A stretch of 37,710 bases of DNA. Source: a bacterium. GTDB lineage: Bacteria > Sumerlaeota > Sumerlaeia > MVZB01. The first letter of the stretch is position 1, and every line of letters begins with the position of its first letter. The position numbers were made by a program, and so were the translations under genes. This document shows, in pieces, positions 8,020-14,921 of this stretch. A model generated the notes under the pieces. It saw only the letters and a program-made list of their open reading frames with translations, did not search any database and was not told the DNA's origin. The stretch spans positions 1-37,710 of the forward strand of contig JAJFUE010000033.1 of NCBI GenBank assembly GCA_021372575.1. Reading direction: 5' to 3'.

Positions 8020-9413
8020 GAGAAATGCCGTCCGACGCGCTCGTGCTGTTCGGGGTCACGGGCGACCTTGCGTACAAGTCGATTTTCCCATCGCTTTACG
8101 CGATGGCGAAGAAGGGCGCGTTGCGGACGCCCGTTATTGGCGTGGCGCGCCCGACGTGGACCATTGAGCAGCTCGACGCGCGCGTGCGCGACAGCATCGA
8201 GAAATCCAGGGGCGGCCTGGATGATCCCGATGCGTTCAACAGGCTTGTTGCGTGCCTCAACTACGTCAGCGGCGATTACGTCGATCCGCGGACGTTTGAG
8301 AAAATCAAGCAGGCGCTCGGCGGCGCGCAGCGGCCGACGCATTACCTCGCGATCCCGCCGGCCCTGTTCGGAACCGTCATTACGAGCCTCGGCAAAACGA
8401 GCCTCGCCACGAACGGCCGCGTTATCGTCGAGAAGCCGTTCGGCCGCGACCTCGCCTCGGCGCGCGAGCTCAACGACGTCGCCCTGTCCGTCTTCCCCGA
8501 AGACTCGATCTATCGCATCGATCACTTCCTCGGCAAGGAAGCGATCATGAACATCCTGTATTTCCGGTTCGCCAATTCGTTCCTCGAGCCGATCTGGAAC
8601 CGCAACTTCGTCTCGAGCGTGCAGATCACGCTCTCGGAGAACTTCGGCGTCGAGACGCGCGGCGCGTTTTACGAAACGGTCGGCTGCATGCGCGACGTGA
8701 TCCAGAACCACTTGTTCCAGATCATGGCGCTGCTGGCGATGGAGCCGCCGGCCTACCAGGGCTACGGCGCCGTGCAGATCGAAAAGGCCAAGGTGTTCCG
8801 CGCGATGCGCCCGCTCAAGCCCGAGGACATGGTGCGCGGGCAGTACGAAGGCTATCGCAACGAGCCCGGCGTGGCGAAGGACTCCGACGTCGAGACCTAC
8901 TGCGCCATGCGCCTGTACATGGATTCGTGGCGCTGGGCGGGCGTGCCGTGGTATCTGCGGTCGGGCAAGTGCATGGCCGCCACCGCCTGCGAGGTGCTCG
9001 TTCAGCTGAAGGCCCCGCCGGCGCGCCTGTTCGAGGACGCCGCGCCGTGCGACGGCCGCCCCAACTACCTGCGCATGGCGCTTTCACCGCGGTCGGTGGT
9101 GGCGCTCGCGGCGCGCGTCAAGAAAGCCGGCGAGGAGTTCGTCGGCATCCAGCGCGAGCTGCGCCTGATGGATGAGCAACCCGAGGAGCAGACCCCTTAC
9201 GAGCGGCTGCTGGGCGACGCGATGGCCGGGCGCGGCGCGCTGTTCACGCGTCAGGACGCGGTCGAATCCGCGTGGGCCGTCGTCGAGCCGGTGATCGAGA
9301 GCCATCCCAGGGCGTTGCCGTACGCGCGCGGCAGTTGGGGGCCCGCCGAAGCCGACGAGCTGATCCGTCGGGATTGCGCATGGTTCAATCCCGCCGCCAC
9401 CGGGGGCGAATGA
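8016..9413 (+). CDS. zwf: Glucose-6-phosphate 1-dehydrogenase
   Basis: The enzyme oxidises glucose 6-phosphate to 6-phosphogluconolactone with NADP+, the entry step of the oxidative pentose phosphate pathway. The 465 residues show the nucleotide-binding motif GVTGDLA (13-19), EKPFG (139-143) and the active-site signature RIDHFLGKE (167-175; Phe replaces the common Tyr). YLRSGK lies in the C-terminal beta+alpha domain. Length is close to the family norm. It overlaps gnd by four bases and is followed by a terminator, so gnd-zwf is an operon. No lactonase (pgl) gene is seen next to it. Confidence 0.95.
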   Translation: MREMPSDALVLFGVTGDLAYKSIFPSLYAMAKKGALRTPVIGVARPTWTIEQLDARVRDSIEKSRGGLDDPDAFNRLVACLNYVSGDYVDPRTFEKIKQALGGAQRPTHYLAIPPALFGTVITSLGKTSLATNGRVIVEKPFGRDLASARELNDVALSVFPEDSIYRIDHFLGKEAIMNILYFRFANSFLEPIWNRNFVSSVQITLSENFGVETRGAFYETVGCMRDVIQNHLFQIMALLAMEPPAYQGYGAVQIEKAKVFRAMRPLKPEDMVRGQYEGYRNEPGVAKDSDVETYCAMRLYMDSWRWAGVPWYLRSGKCMAATACEVLVQLKAPPARLFEDAAPCDGRPNYLRMALSPRSVVALAARVKKAGEEFVGIQRELRLMDEQPEEQTPYERLLGDAMAGRGALFTRQDAVESAWAVVEPVIESHPRALPYARGSWGPAEADELIRRDCAWFNPAATGGE

Positions 9414-9428
9414 TCGACCGGCATTTCG

Positions 9429-9477
9429 GTCCCGTTTGTCTTTTTCCCGCGGCGTTGCCGCAACGGGACTCTTTTTT
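9429..9477 (+). terminator. Terminator after zwf
   Basis: GTCCCGTT (9429-9436) pairs with AACGGGAC (9462-9469), with a nested GCGGC/GCCGC hairpin. A six-T run follows at 9472-9477. Confidence 0.7.
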
Positions 9478-9487
9478 CGTTTCGTGT

Positions 9488-9493
9488 TAGAAT
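9488..9493 (+). promoter_or_regulatory. -10 box placing the transcript start on the esterase ATG
   Basis: TAGAAT ends seven bases before the A of ATG 9500. Transcription would therefore begin at the start codon (leaderless mRNA). No Shine-Dalgarno is present, and the -35 is not clear. Confidence 0.45.
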
Positions 9494-9499
9494 TTTCAT

Positions 9500-10150
9500 A
9501 TGAAAACGGGCGATCCGCATTCCGGGCAAACGGTCTTGCGTGCCGGTCCGCCGCCGCAGGAGGCTCGGGGGGCGATTGTTTTCCTGCACGGGCGCGGCGG
9601 GTCGGCGCAGGGGATCCTGTCGCTTTATGCCAAGCTCCATTTGCCGGAGTATGCCGCGCTGGCGCCGCAGGCCGCCGGCTCGACGTGGTATCCCCACCCG
9701 TTTCTCGCGCCGCTCGAGCACAACGAACCTTACCTGGGCTCCGCGCTGCGGCGGGTGGGATCGCTTGTCGATGAATTGGTCGCGCAGGGCATGGGCGCCG
9801 AACACGTCGCGCTGCTCGGGTTTTCGCAGGGCGCGTGCCTTGCCCTGGAGTTCATCGCGCGCCATCCGCGCCGCTACGGCGCGGCGATCGCCTTCACCGG
9901 GGGGCTCATCGGCCCGGCCGGCATGCCGTTCGAGTATCCCGGTTCGCTCGCGGGCACGCCGGTTTTTCTCGGCTCCGGCGACCCGGACCCGCACGTCCCG
10001 TTTCAGCGCGTTCTCGAAACCAAGGGCGTTCTCGAATCGATGGGCGCGGCAGTCGAGCTGCGCCAATACCCCGGCATGCCGCACGCCTTCAACGAGGACG
10101 AGATCGAGGCCGCGCGTGCACTGCTCGCGTCCATCGAAAACGGAGTATAA
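9500..10150 (+). CDS. Alpha/beta-hydrolase carboxylesterase (phospholipase/carboxylesterase family, MhqD-like)
   Basis: This 216-residue serine hydrolase belongs to the Abhydrolase_2 (carboxylesterase/thioesterase) type. It shows the oxyanion segment FLHGRGGS, nucleophile elbow GFSQGA (Ser109), acid in SGDPDPHVP (Asp161 or Asp163) and His195 in GMPHAF. No signal peptide is visible, so it is cytoplasmic. The stop is followed within two bases by the ATG of a ring-cleaving dioxygenase. The same pairing occurs in Bacillus mhqO/mhqD, which detoxifies quinones, and the pairing suggests a similar job. The true substrate cannot be read from sequence. It probably has a leaderless transcript (see the -10 at 9488). 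Confidence 0.88.
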   Translation: MKTGDPHSGQTVLRAGPPPQEARGAIVFLHGRGGSAQGILSLYAKLHLPEYAALAPQAAGSTWYPHPFLAPLEHNEPYLGSALRRVGSLVDELVAQGMGAEHVALLGFSQGACLALEFIARHPRRYGAAIAFTGGLIGPAGMPFEYPGSLAGTPVFLGSGDPDPHVPFQRVLETKGVLESMGAAVELRQYPGMPHAFNEDEIEAARALLASIENGV

Positions 10151-10152
10151 CG

Positions 10153-11100
10153 ATGTCCCCCACGATTTCCGGCATTCATCACATCACCGCGATCACGGCC
10201 GACGCCCAGAAAAATATCGATTTTTATTGCGGCGTTCTCGGATTGCGGCTTGTCAAGCTCACGGTTAATTTCGATGATCCCGAGAGCTACCACCTCTACT
10301 ACGGCGACCGGCTCGGCCGGCCCGGTTCGATCATGACGTTTTTCGCATGGCCGGGGGCCACTCGCGGCCGGATCGGCCCGCCGCAGGTGACGACCGTTGC
10401 CTTTGCCGTTTCCGCGCAAGCCCTCGAGTTCTGGGCGGCGCGCCTCAAGGAGTCCGGTTTTGCGTTCTGGCCCGGCGAAACGCGCTTCGGTGAAGGTGTC
10501 CTTGGTTTCGAGGACCCCGACGGCATCCGGCTCGAACTGATCGCCACCGCCGGCCTGAACGGCGAAAGCCCCGACGGTCCGATTCCGCCCGAATCCGCCA
10601 TTCAGCGTTTTCACGGAGTCACGATTTCTGAGGAAGGCCATGAGAATACCGCGAAATTATTGACCGAGATCATGGGTTTTAAGGATGAGGGAAGGGAAGG
10701 CCATCGCTACCGTTACCGCTCCGCCAACGGAGAATCGGTGGTTGATTTGTTGTGCATTCCGGCTGCGCGGCGCGGTGGCATGGGCGCCGGCGTCGTGCAC
10801 CACATCGCCTACCGCACGCTAGACGACGCGCAGCAACTGGAGTGGCGCGACGAACTGGTCGGGCTCGGCTACAACGTCTCGTCCGTGATGGACCGCGTGT
10901 ATTTTCACTCGATTTATTATCGCGATCCGGGCGGCGTGCTCTTTGAAATCGCGACCGATCCTCCGGGATTCACGATCGACGAGCCCGCCGAGAAACTCGG
11001 TTCAATCCTCAAACTTCCGCCATGGTTCGAACGCCGCCGCGCCGAATTGGAACAGATTCTTCCGCCGGTGCGCCTGCCCGAATGGCGCCTTGCGGCATAA
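10153..11100 (+). CDS. Ring-cleaving extradiol dioxygenase, glyoxalase fold (MhqO-like)
   Basis: The 315-residue protein has two vicinal-oxygen-chelate (glyoxalase/bleomycin) modules, about 1-150 and 155-300. It opens with GIHHITAI (His9/His10), and module 1 ends in RLELIAT (Glu128). Module 2 carries VVHHIAYR (His216 region) and VLFEIATDPPGF (Glu265), a likely Fe(II) ligand set. Length matches MhqO/MhqA-type hydroquinone dioxygenases (about 312). The frame extends upstream to 9835 but overlaps the esterase; ATG 10153, two bases after the esterase stop, is the natural start. Predicted role: ring opening of hydroquinone-type compounds, with the upstream esterase as partner. Confidence 0.88.
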   Translation: MSPTISGIHHITAITADAQKNIDFYCGVLGLRLVKLTVNFDDPESYHLYYGDRLGRPGSIMTFFAWPGATRGRIGPPQVTTVAFAVSAQALEFWAARLKESGFAFWPGETRFGEGVLGFEDPDGIRLELIATAGLNGESPDGPIPPESAIQRFHGVTISEEGHENTAKLLTEIMGFKDEGREGHRYRYRSANGESVVDLLCIPAARRGGMGAGVVHHIAYRTLDDAQQLEWRDELVGLGYNVSSVMDRVYFHSIYYRDPGGVLFEIATDPPGFTIDEPAEKLGSILKLPPWFERRRAELEQILPPVRLPEWRLAA

Positions 11101-11119
11101 ACAGACGGAATTTGAATTT

Positions 11120-11232
11120 GACCCTGAAAGGGTCGCATAGTTCAGCAGCCCAGGGTGGAGCGAGGCTGTTGCGAGCGAAACCCTGGGACCAGATGCAAAA
11201 AATATGTCAGAGCCCTGAAGGGGCGGCATAGT
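11120..11232. repeat. Palindromic intergenic repeat, family A-like diverged copy
   Basis: The stretch holds an ACCCTGAAAGGGTCGCATAG box, a CCCAGGGT...ACCCTGGG inverted pair with GGAGCGAGGC/GCGAGCGA between, and a terminal AGCCCTGAAGGGGCGGCATA box. The architecture is that of the repeats at 6724 and 14465 with different sequence. It stands directly before the RAYT-derived start at 11314. Confidence 0.65.
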
Positions 11233-11313
11233 GGGATGTGCGTGTTAGTTAACAGGGATGTTCGGTTATTTGTTTTTTCTTGAGAATATGGGAATCATGA
11301 TCAAAGCTGATTC

Positions 11314-12771
11314 ATGGTTCGAATGGCGCGCATTGTCTTGGCCGGGGTTCCGTATCACGTGACGCATCGCGGCAATCAGCGGTGCGATAATTACTGGCTT
11401 GGCCTGAACAAGATCGCCGAGGAGCGGATCGTGGATGATACGGACACTGTAATCCATCGCGCCGATAGTGAGGCAGCGTCCACGCCCACCGGCAACGGCT
11501 GGGGGATCTACTCACCCAATGGCGGCGAGACGCTTGAATACACGACCGATGCCGCGCGCGGGAAGGTCCTGCATGTCGCGGGGACCACTTCCGCCAACGG
11601 CATCATCGGCGACGCCTATGGCTCCAACTTTAATCCCAACGGCACGGAATGGGGCGTGCAGGGGCGGCGGCAACTCGGATTCTGGCTTAAGAACGACGGA
11701 CGGACGACGATCCAGATCAACGTTTATTGTCGCACGAGTGCAGGTCTGGGCCTCCTTGTGTTCCTGACCAACACCGGCACGGACTCGAACGCCGGATGGG
11801 GTTACATTTACCACCTTGCGAATTCGGACAGGTTCCCGACGATCAACGACGGCAACTGGCACTACATCGAACTGGATCTGGGAACGTATCAAACGCAGTT
11901 CTCCGGCGTCGCCGACGCCGTCACCCACGTCGACGGCATGATGTTCTGCATCGGCGCAACACAAATCCACGTCGACGACATCATCGTCAGCGCCGGGGCA
12001 GTGGAACGCAGCTATGCTCTCATTCCTAAATCAGTAATAAATGGGTATATGGGTGTGCAAACGGGAGTATGTTGTTCTAATAATTTATCAGCTTGGGATA
12101 GATATTACTATCATTTGAGTGATTTGGGTTCAGTAATGGCAACAACAAATTTATATGGAATAATAATGGGTGTATACGAACCGGATTATTGGGGCAAATA
12201 CCGCTTTGTGAATGCCAATAAACCAGACTCAATGACTATAACAGGCCGGTTTGAAGATAGTGAAGCTGGAATAATTAATTACCGCTACAGATGGTATGAT
12301 TCGAGCCGAGGAAGATGGCTTTTACAAGAGCCATTAGGCTGGAGCGAGAACCTGTATGGTTATTGCGGGAATGATGTAGCAAATGGATTCGATTATATGG
12401 GGCTTGCCCATGTTCACAATGTTGATTGTGATAATTTAGCCTTTGAACCCGAAAGTAGTCAGGGGTGCTATGAGAATTTCAAAATCTATAAACTTCCACA
12501 CCACAGCGGTGCCGACGTGGATGTAGTATATGGTTCTACATCAGGAATTAAAATAGTGGATGGATGTCGTGGAACATGTAGAAAAAACTCAAAAGGGCAA
12601 TCAATACTGACTATAAAATGTGGCCCCATTTCTGGTTTGAGACAGTGGTTCTCCGGCGGCTATATTAACCCTAGAGATTACGGCCCTGTGTTTCCTGGTC
12701 CCGATTGGCCGAGAAATGATTATCATGGCATGAACGGTGAGAAGGGATGTCCTCGAAAATGCAAAGAATAA
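11314..12771 (+). CDS. Chimeric ORF: RAYT leader + jelly-roll domain + RHS core tip + Cys-rich tail
   Basis: The 485-residue frame seems assembled from parts. Residues 4-23 (MARIVLAGVPYHVTHRGNQR) are the standard start of REP-associated tyrosine transposases, but the HUH domain is missing. About residues 45-235 look like a carbohydrate-binding-type jelly roll (GWGIYSPNGG, LGFWLKND, GNWHYIELDL, THVDGMMFCIG). About 245-365 is an RHS-repeat core tip: YYYHLSDLGSVMA, ITGRFEDSEAGIINYRYRWYDSSRGRWL, NLYGYCGNDV, DYMGLA. About 120 residues follow with seven Cys, as toxin-like C-terminal domains do after an RHS core. Base composition drops sharply in GC near 12020. There is no signal peptide and no long YD-repeat shell, so the protein is probably a remnant. 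The tail may still be a functional cassette. Confidence 0.65.
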   Translation: MVRMARIVLAGVPYHVTHRGNQRCDNYWLGLNKIAEERIVDDTDTVIHRADSEAASTPTGNGWGIYSPNGGETLEYTTDAARGKVLHVAGTTSANGIIGDAYGSNFNPNGTEWGVQGRRQLGFWLKNDGRTTIQINVYCRTSAGLGLLVFLTNTGTDSNAGWGYIYHLANSDRFPTINDGNWHYIELDLGTYQTQFSGVADAVTHVDGMMFCIGATQIHVDDIIVSAGAVERSYALIPKSVINGYMGVQTGVCCSNNLSAWDRYYYHLSDLGSVMATTNLYGIIMGVYEPDYWGKYRFVNANKPDSMTITGRFEDSEAGIINYRYRWYDSSRGRWLLQEPLGWSENLYGYCGNDVANGFDYMGLAHVHNVDCDNLAFEPESSQGCYENFKIYKLPHHSGADVDVVYGSTSGIKIVDGCRGTCRKNSKGQSILTIKCGPISGLRQWFSGGYINPRDYGPVFPGPDWPRNDYHGMNGEKGCPRKCKE

Positions 12772-13178
12772 ATATGCCGTTTATATCATGGACGCACATT
12801 AGAAAAATATATTGCGTTCTATTTGCTCTAGCCTTTGCGGGCATGCTTCTTGTGTTCTATGTTTTCTTGAGACTTGATGCTTTTAGCAATTCTGTTACGT
12901 TCTATGAGAAAATGATAAGTTACTGTTTAGGGGGTTACACGACGTATTCGGGATGTTTTACGCAATCTGATTTCAAGAAAATCAAAATAGGAATGAGTGC
13001 GCATAACGTCATATTAATGCTTGGATCGCCAATATCAATCGTGCAAGGACCTAACAGTAATTATTACCATTACACAAGCATGAAACATGATAGAACTCGA
13101 TGGCTAAAAGTCGTTGAGATCGACAACAAGACATCCTCAGTATTATCTATTTACGATGGTTTGTATATTGATCCTTAA
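12759..13178 (+). CDS. Small membrane-anchored protein, possibly immunity or BamE/SmpA-like
   Basis: The frame starts at ATG 12747, 12759 or 12774 and overlaps or abuts the end of the RHS-type ORF (stop 12769-12771). I list 12759 but cannot decide. It has one transmembrane segment (IYCVLFALAFAGMLLVFYVF) near the N-terminus and an outside domain of about 100 residues. FKKIKIGMSAHNVILMLGSP recalls the BamE/SmpA-like fold. Base composition is AT-rich, like the preceding RHS tail. Position directly after an RHS C-terminal region is where immunity genes are found, so it may neutralise the Cys-rich tail. No family match is certain. Confidence 0.6.
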   Translation: MQRINMPFISWTHIRKIYCVLFALAFAGMLLVFYVFLRLDAFSNSVTFYEKMISYCLGGYTTYSGCFTQSDFKKIKIGMSAHNVILMLGSPISIVQGPNSNYYHYTSMKHDRTRWLKVVEIDNKTSSVLSIYDGLYIDP

Positions 13179-13202
13179 TTCGGTGACAGCTACCAGCGCT
13201 GG

Positions 13203-13245
13203 AATATCGGGGGAATATCGGGAATATCGGGGGAATATCGGGGAC
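13203..13245. repeat. Short tandem repeat AATATCGGG
   Basis: Four imperfect copies of a 9-11 bp unit (AATATCGGG plus 0-2 G) follow each other. The sequence next to them (GACGTGCACGAATGGCACTG) reminds me of repeats that accompany Y1-type transposases. Confidence 0.6.
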
Positions 13246-13286
13246 GTGCACGAATGGCACTGACTTAAGCTCCAACGCATAAAGAA

Positions 13287-13634
13287 TCAACGATTTCTCT
13301 TGGGCACGCCCTCGGTTGTGAGTTCGAGGATTCGGCGCGACACATCGCGCAGGGCGGTTAGGGTCTGCTCCAAGCGGCGCTGGTTGGCGATGGCGCGCTC
13401 GAAGGCGCGGCGTTGGCCGGCCGACAGATTCACCGTGACCGTTTTGCCCGCCTGTTTCCATGTCCATTGATAGTATGGACCGTAAACCTTCGCCCGGCCC
13501 GAATCGGCCGACACCGCCCGGCGCGGACGAACGACGCTGATCGTGCCCTGCAGCACGAGGCCCGGCTCGGCCAGGCGCGCGGTGAGGCGTGCATGGCGGC
13601 GTCTCAAGGCTGACAACTCGCGCTCGCTCGTCAT
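13287..13634 (-). CDS. DUF6788-like small protein next to transposase
   Basis: The 115-residue basic protein starts at ATG 13634, with GGAAGGAA just upstream. The middle contains LVLQGTISVVRPRR...GPYYQWTWKQAGKTVTVNLS, the pattern I associate with DUF6788-like proteins. In that family it follows a short Cys-rich motif, which is absent here. The C-terminal half is helical (LSAGQRRAFERAIANQRRLEQTLTAL). Such genes commonly accompany transposases. Here it is transcribed away from the IS4-type fragment starting at 13714, with 79 bases between the two starts. Function is unknown. Confidence 0.65.
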   Translation of the reverse strand: MTSERELSALRRRHARLTARLAEPGLVLQGTISVVRPRRAVSADSGRAKVYGPYYQWTWKQAGKTVTVNLSAGQRRAFERAIANQRRLEQTLTALRDVSRRILELTTEGVPKRNR

Positions 13635-13713
13635 CGCTTCCTTCCTTTCCCGTCACGCATCATCCCCGATTTGTGTGGCATTTTCCAGCCCCCTAAACTA
13701 CAAGTATATATAC

Positions 13714-14352
13714 ATGAAGTATTGCCGTCAAATCCCCCCGCCGGAGCCCCCGCCCATGATGCCCTCGCCCCCGCCGCACCGCCTCCCCGGCCGTCTGCGC
13801 CAGATTCAGGCCCTGCCCCTCCATGATCTGCAGAAGCTGGCCAGCCCGTTGATCACCCTGCCCGGCGCCCTTCGCGGCGCGCGCGACCGCGTCTATCCAT
13901 TGCGCCAGGTGTTCTGGATCTTCCTGGCCCAGATTCTGGCGGCCGATAAATCCTGCGCCCACGCCGTGGCCGCCTGGCAGGCCATGCTCGCCCCGCTGGC
14001 CCGCTTCATGCCCTCGCCCGGCACGGCCGCCTACTGCCGCGCCCGCGCGCGCCTGACCTTGGGCGACCTGCGCGCCGTCTGGCGCACCCTGACCGGCCGC
14101 TTGGCGCAACTGGAGCCGCCCCACGGCATGTGGCATGGCCGCGTCGTCAAGGTCGTTGATGGCTCGTCCGTCTCGATGCCCGACACGCCCTCCAACCAGC
14201 GCCGCTGGCCTCAGCCGCAAGGCCAGAAGCGCGGCTGCGGTTTTCCCGTCATGCGCCTCGTTGTGCTGTTTTCCCTCTCAAGCGGGGTGGCCCTTGCCTG
14301 GGTCTGGGGATCGCTGCGGGTCGCCGAGTTTCGGGGACGCTCTACAAAATAG
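13714..14352 (+). pseudogene. IS4-type DDE transposase, C-terminally truncated
   Basis: The readable part is the N-terminal half of an IS4-family transposase. It has a helical DNA-binding region (LPGRLRQIQALPLHDLQKLA) and AYCRARARLTLGDL. The first catalytic Asp lies in VVKVVDGSSVSMPDTPSNQRRWPQ, followed by GCGFPVMRLVVLFSL. Normal members exceed 400 residues; here the frame ends after about 212, before the second Asp and the Glu. The homologous part stops near 14320, where the sequence joins a different coding tail in another frame. Start could be ATG 13714 or 13756. It cannot be active. Confidence 0.75.
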
Positions 14353-14441
14353 GGTCTAATTCGAAGGACGCCGCGAGCGGCATCACCCTCACCGGCCCGA
14401 ACATGCCCTCGCCGATCAGTTTCAGCATCGGCATCGGGTAA
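14337..14441 (+). pseudogene. Orphan C-terminal tail of an unknown CDS
   Basis: In a frame different from the transposase, 34 codons end in TAA 14441 and read TLYKIGSNSKDAASGITLTG, then NMPSPISFSIGIG. Codon use is typical of the GC-rich host. It looks like the end of a host gene joined to the broken transposon, so this is a deletion or insertion junction. Confidence 0.4.
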
Positions 14442-14464
14442 ACCGAACGTGTGTTGAGATGCGC

Positions 14465-14672
14465 GCGCTGAAAGCGCAACAAGAAAATAGCCTGGGGCAC
14501 AGCGAAGCGACGCCCCAGGTCAGGTCGCAACACATCCGGGAGCTCTGAAAGAGCGGGAGAATGCGGTTGCGTCCATTTCTTTCGCGCTTTCAGCGCTCTC
14601 GTTTTCTTGGGATCTTATCCTGGGGCGTCGCTTCGCTCTGCCCCAGGCTGTACTCTCTCGCGCCTTCGGCGC
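14465..14672. repeat. Palindromic intergenic repeat, family A copy 2
   Basis: Its arrangement is the same as at 6724-6935: GCGCTGAAAGCGC box, CCTGGGGC/GCCCCAGG hairpin with AGCGAAGCG, central GGAGCTCTGAAAGAGCGGG, then the inverted second arm. Length is about 208 bases against 212. Confidence 0.8.
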
Positions 14673-14854
14673 TCTGGTTGACACCTCCGTCCGATTACAA
14701 CCAGCTTGCCCACGCTAAACACATGCTTTCGGGATACCGGGGATCGGACTCATCGCCTCCCCGTCATAAACCCGCCCCACCACGCGGCCGGGCCGCACTC
14801 GTCCACCGCATTTGATCAGTCCGCCTGTCTTTTGCTCATGCCTGGGCTACTACA

Positions 14855-14883
14855 TTGACTCATCGCGAACCGATGACTTAAAC
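14855..14883 (+). promoter_or_regulatory. Likely promoter of the three-receiver gene
   Basis: TTGACT (14855-14860) and TTAAAC (14878-14883) are 17 bases apart. The -35 is good and the -10 is weak. The start would lie near 14890, about 30 bases before ATG 14922. The preceding 14673-14854 shows nothing else. Confidence 0.4.
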
Positions 14884-14921
14884 TGGTGTTCGTTCCATCC
14901 GGATGGGAAAGGTGGGCGGCG

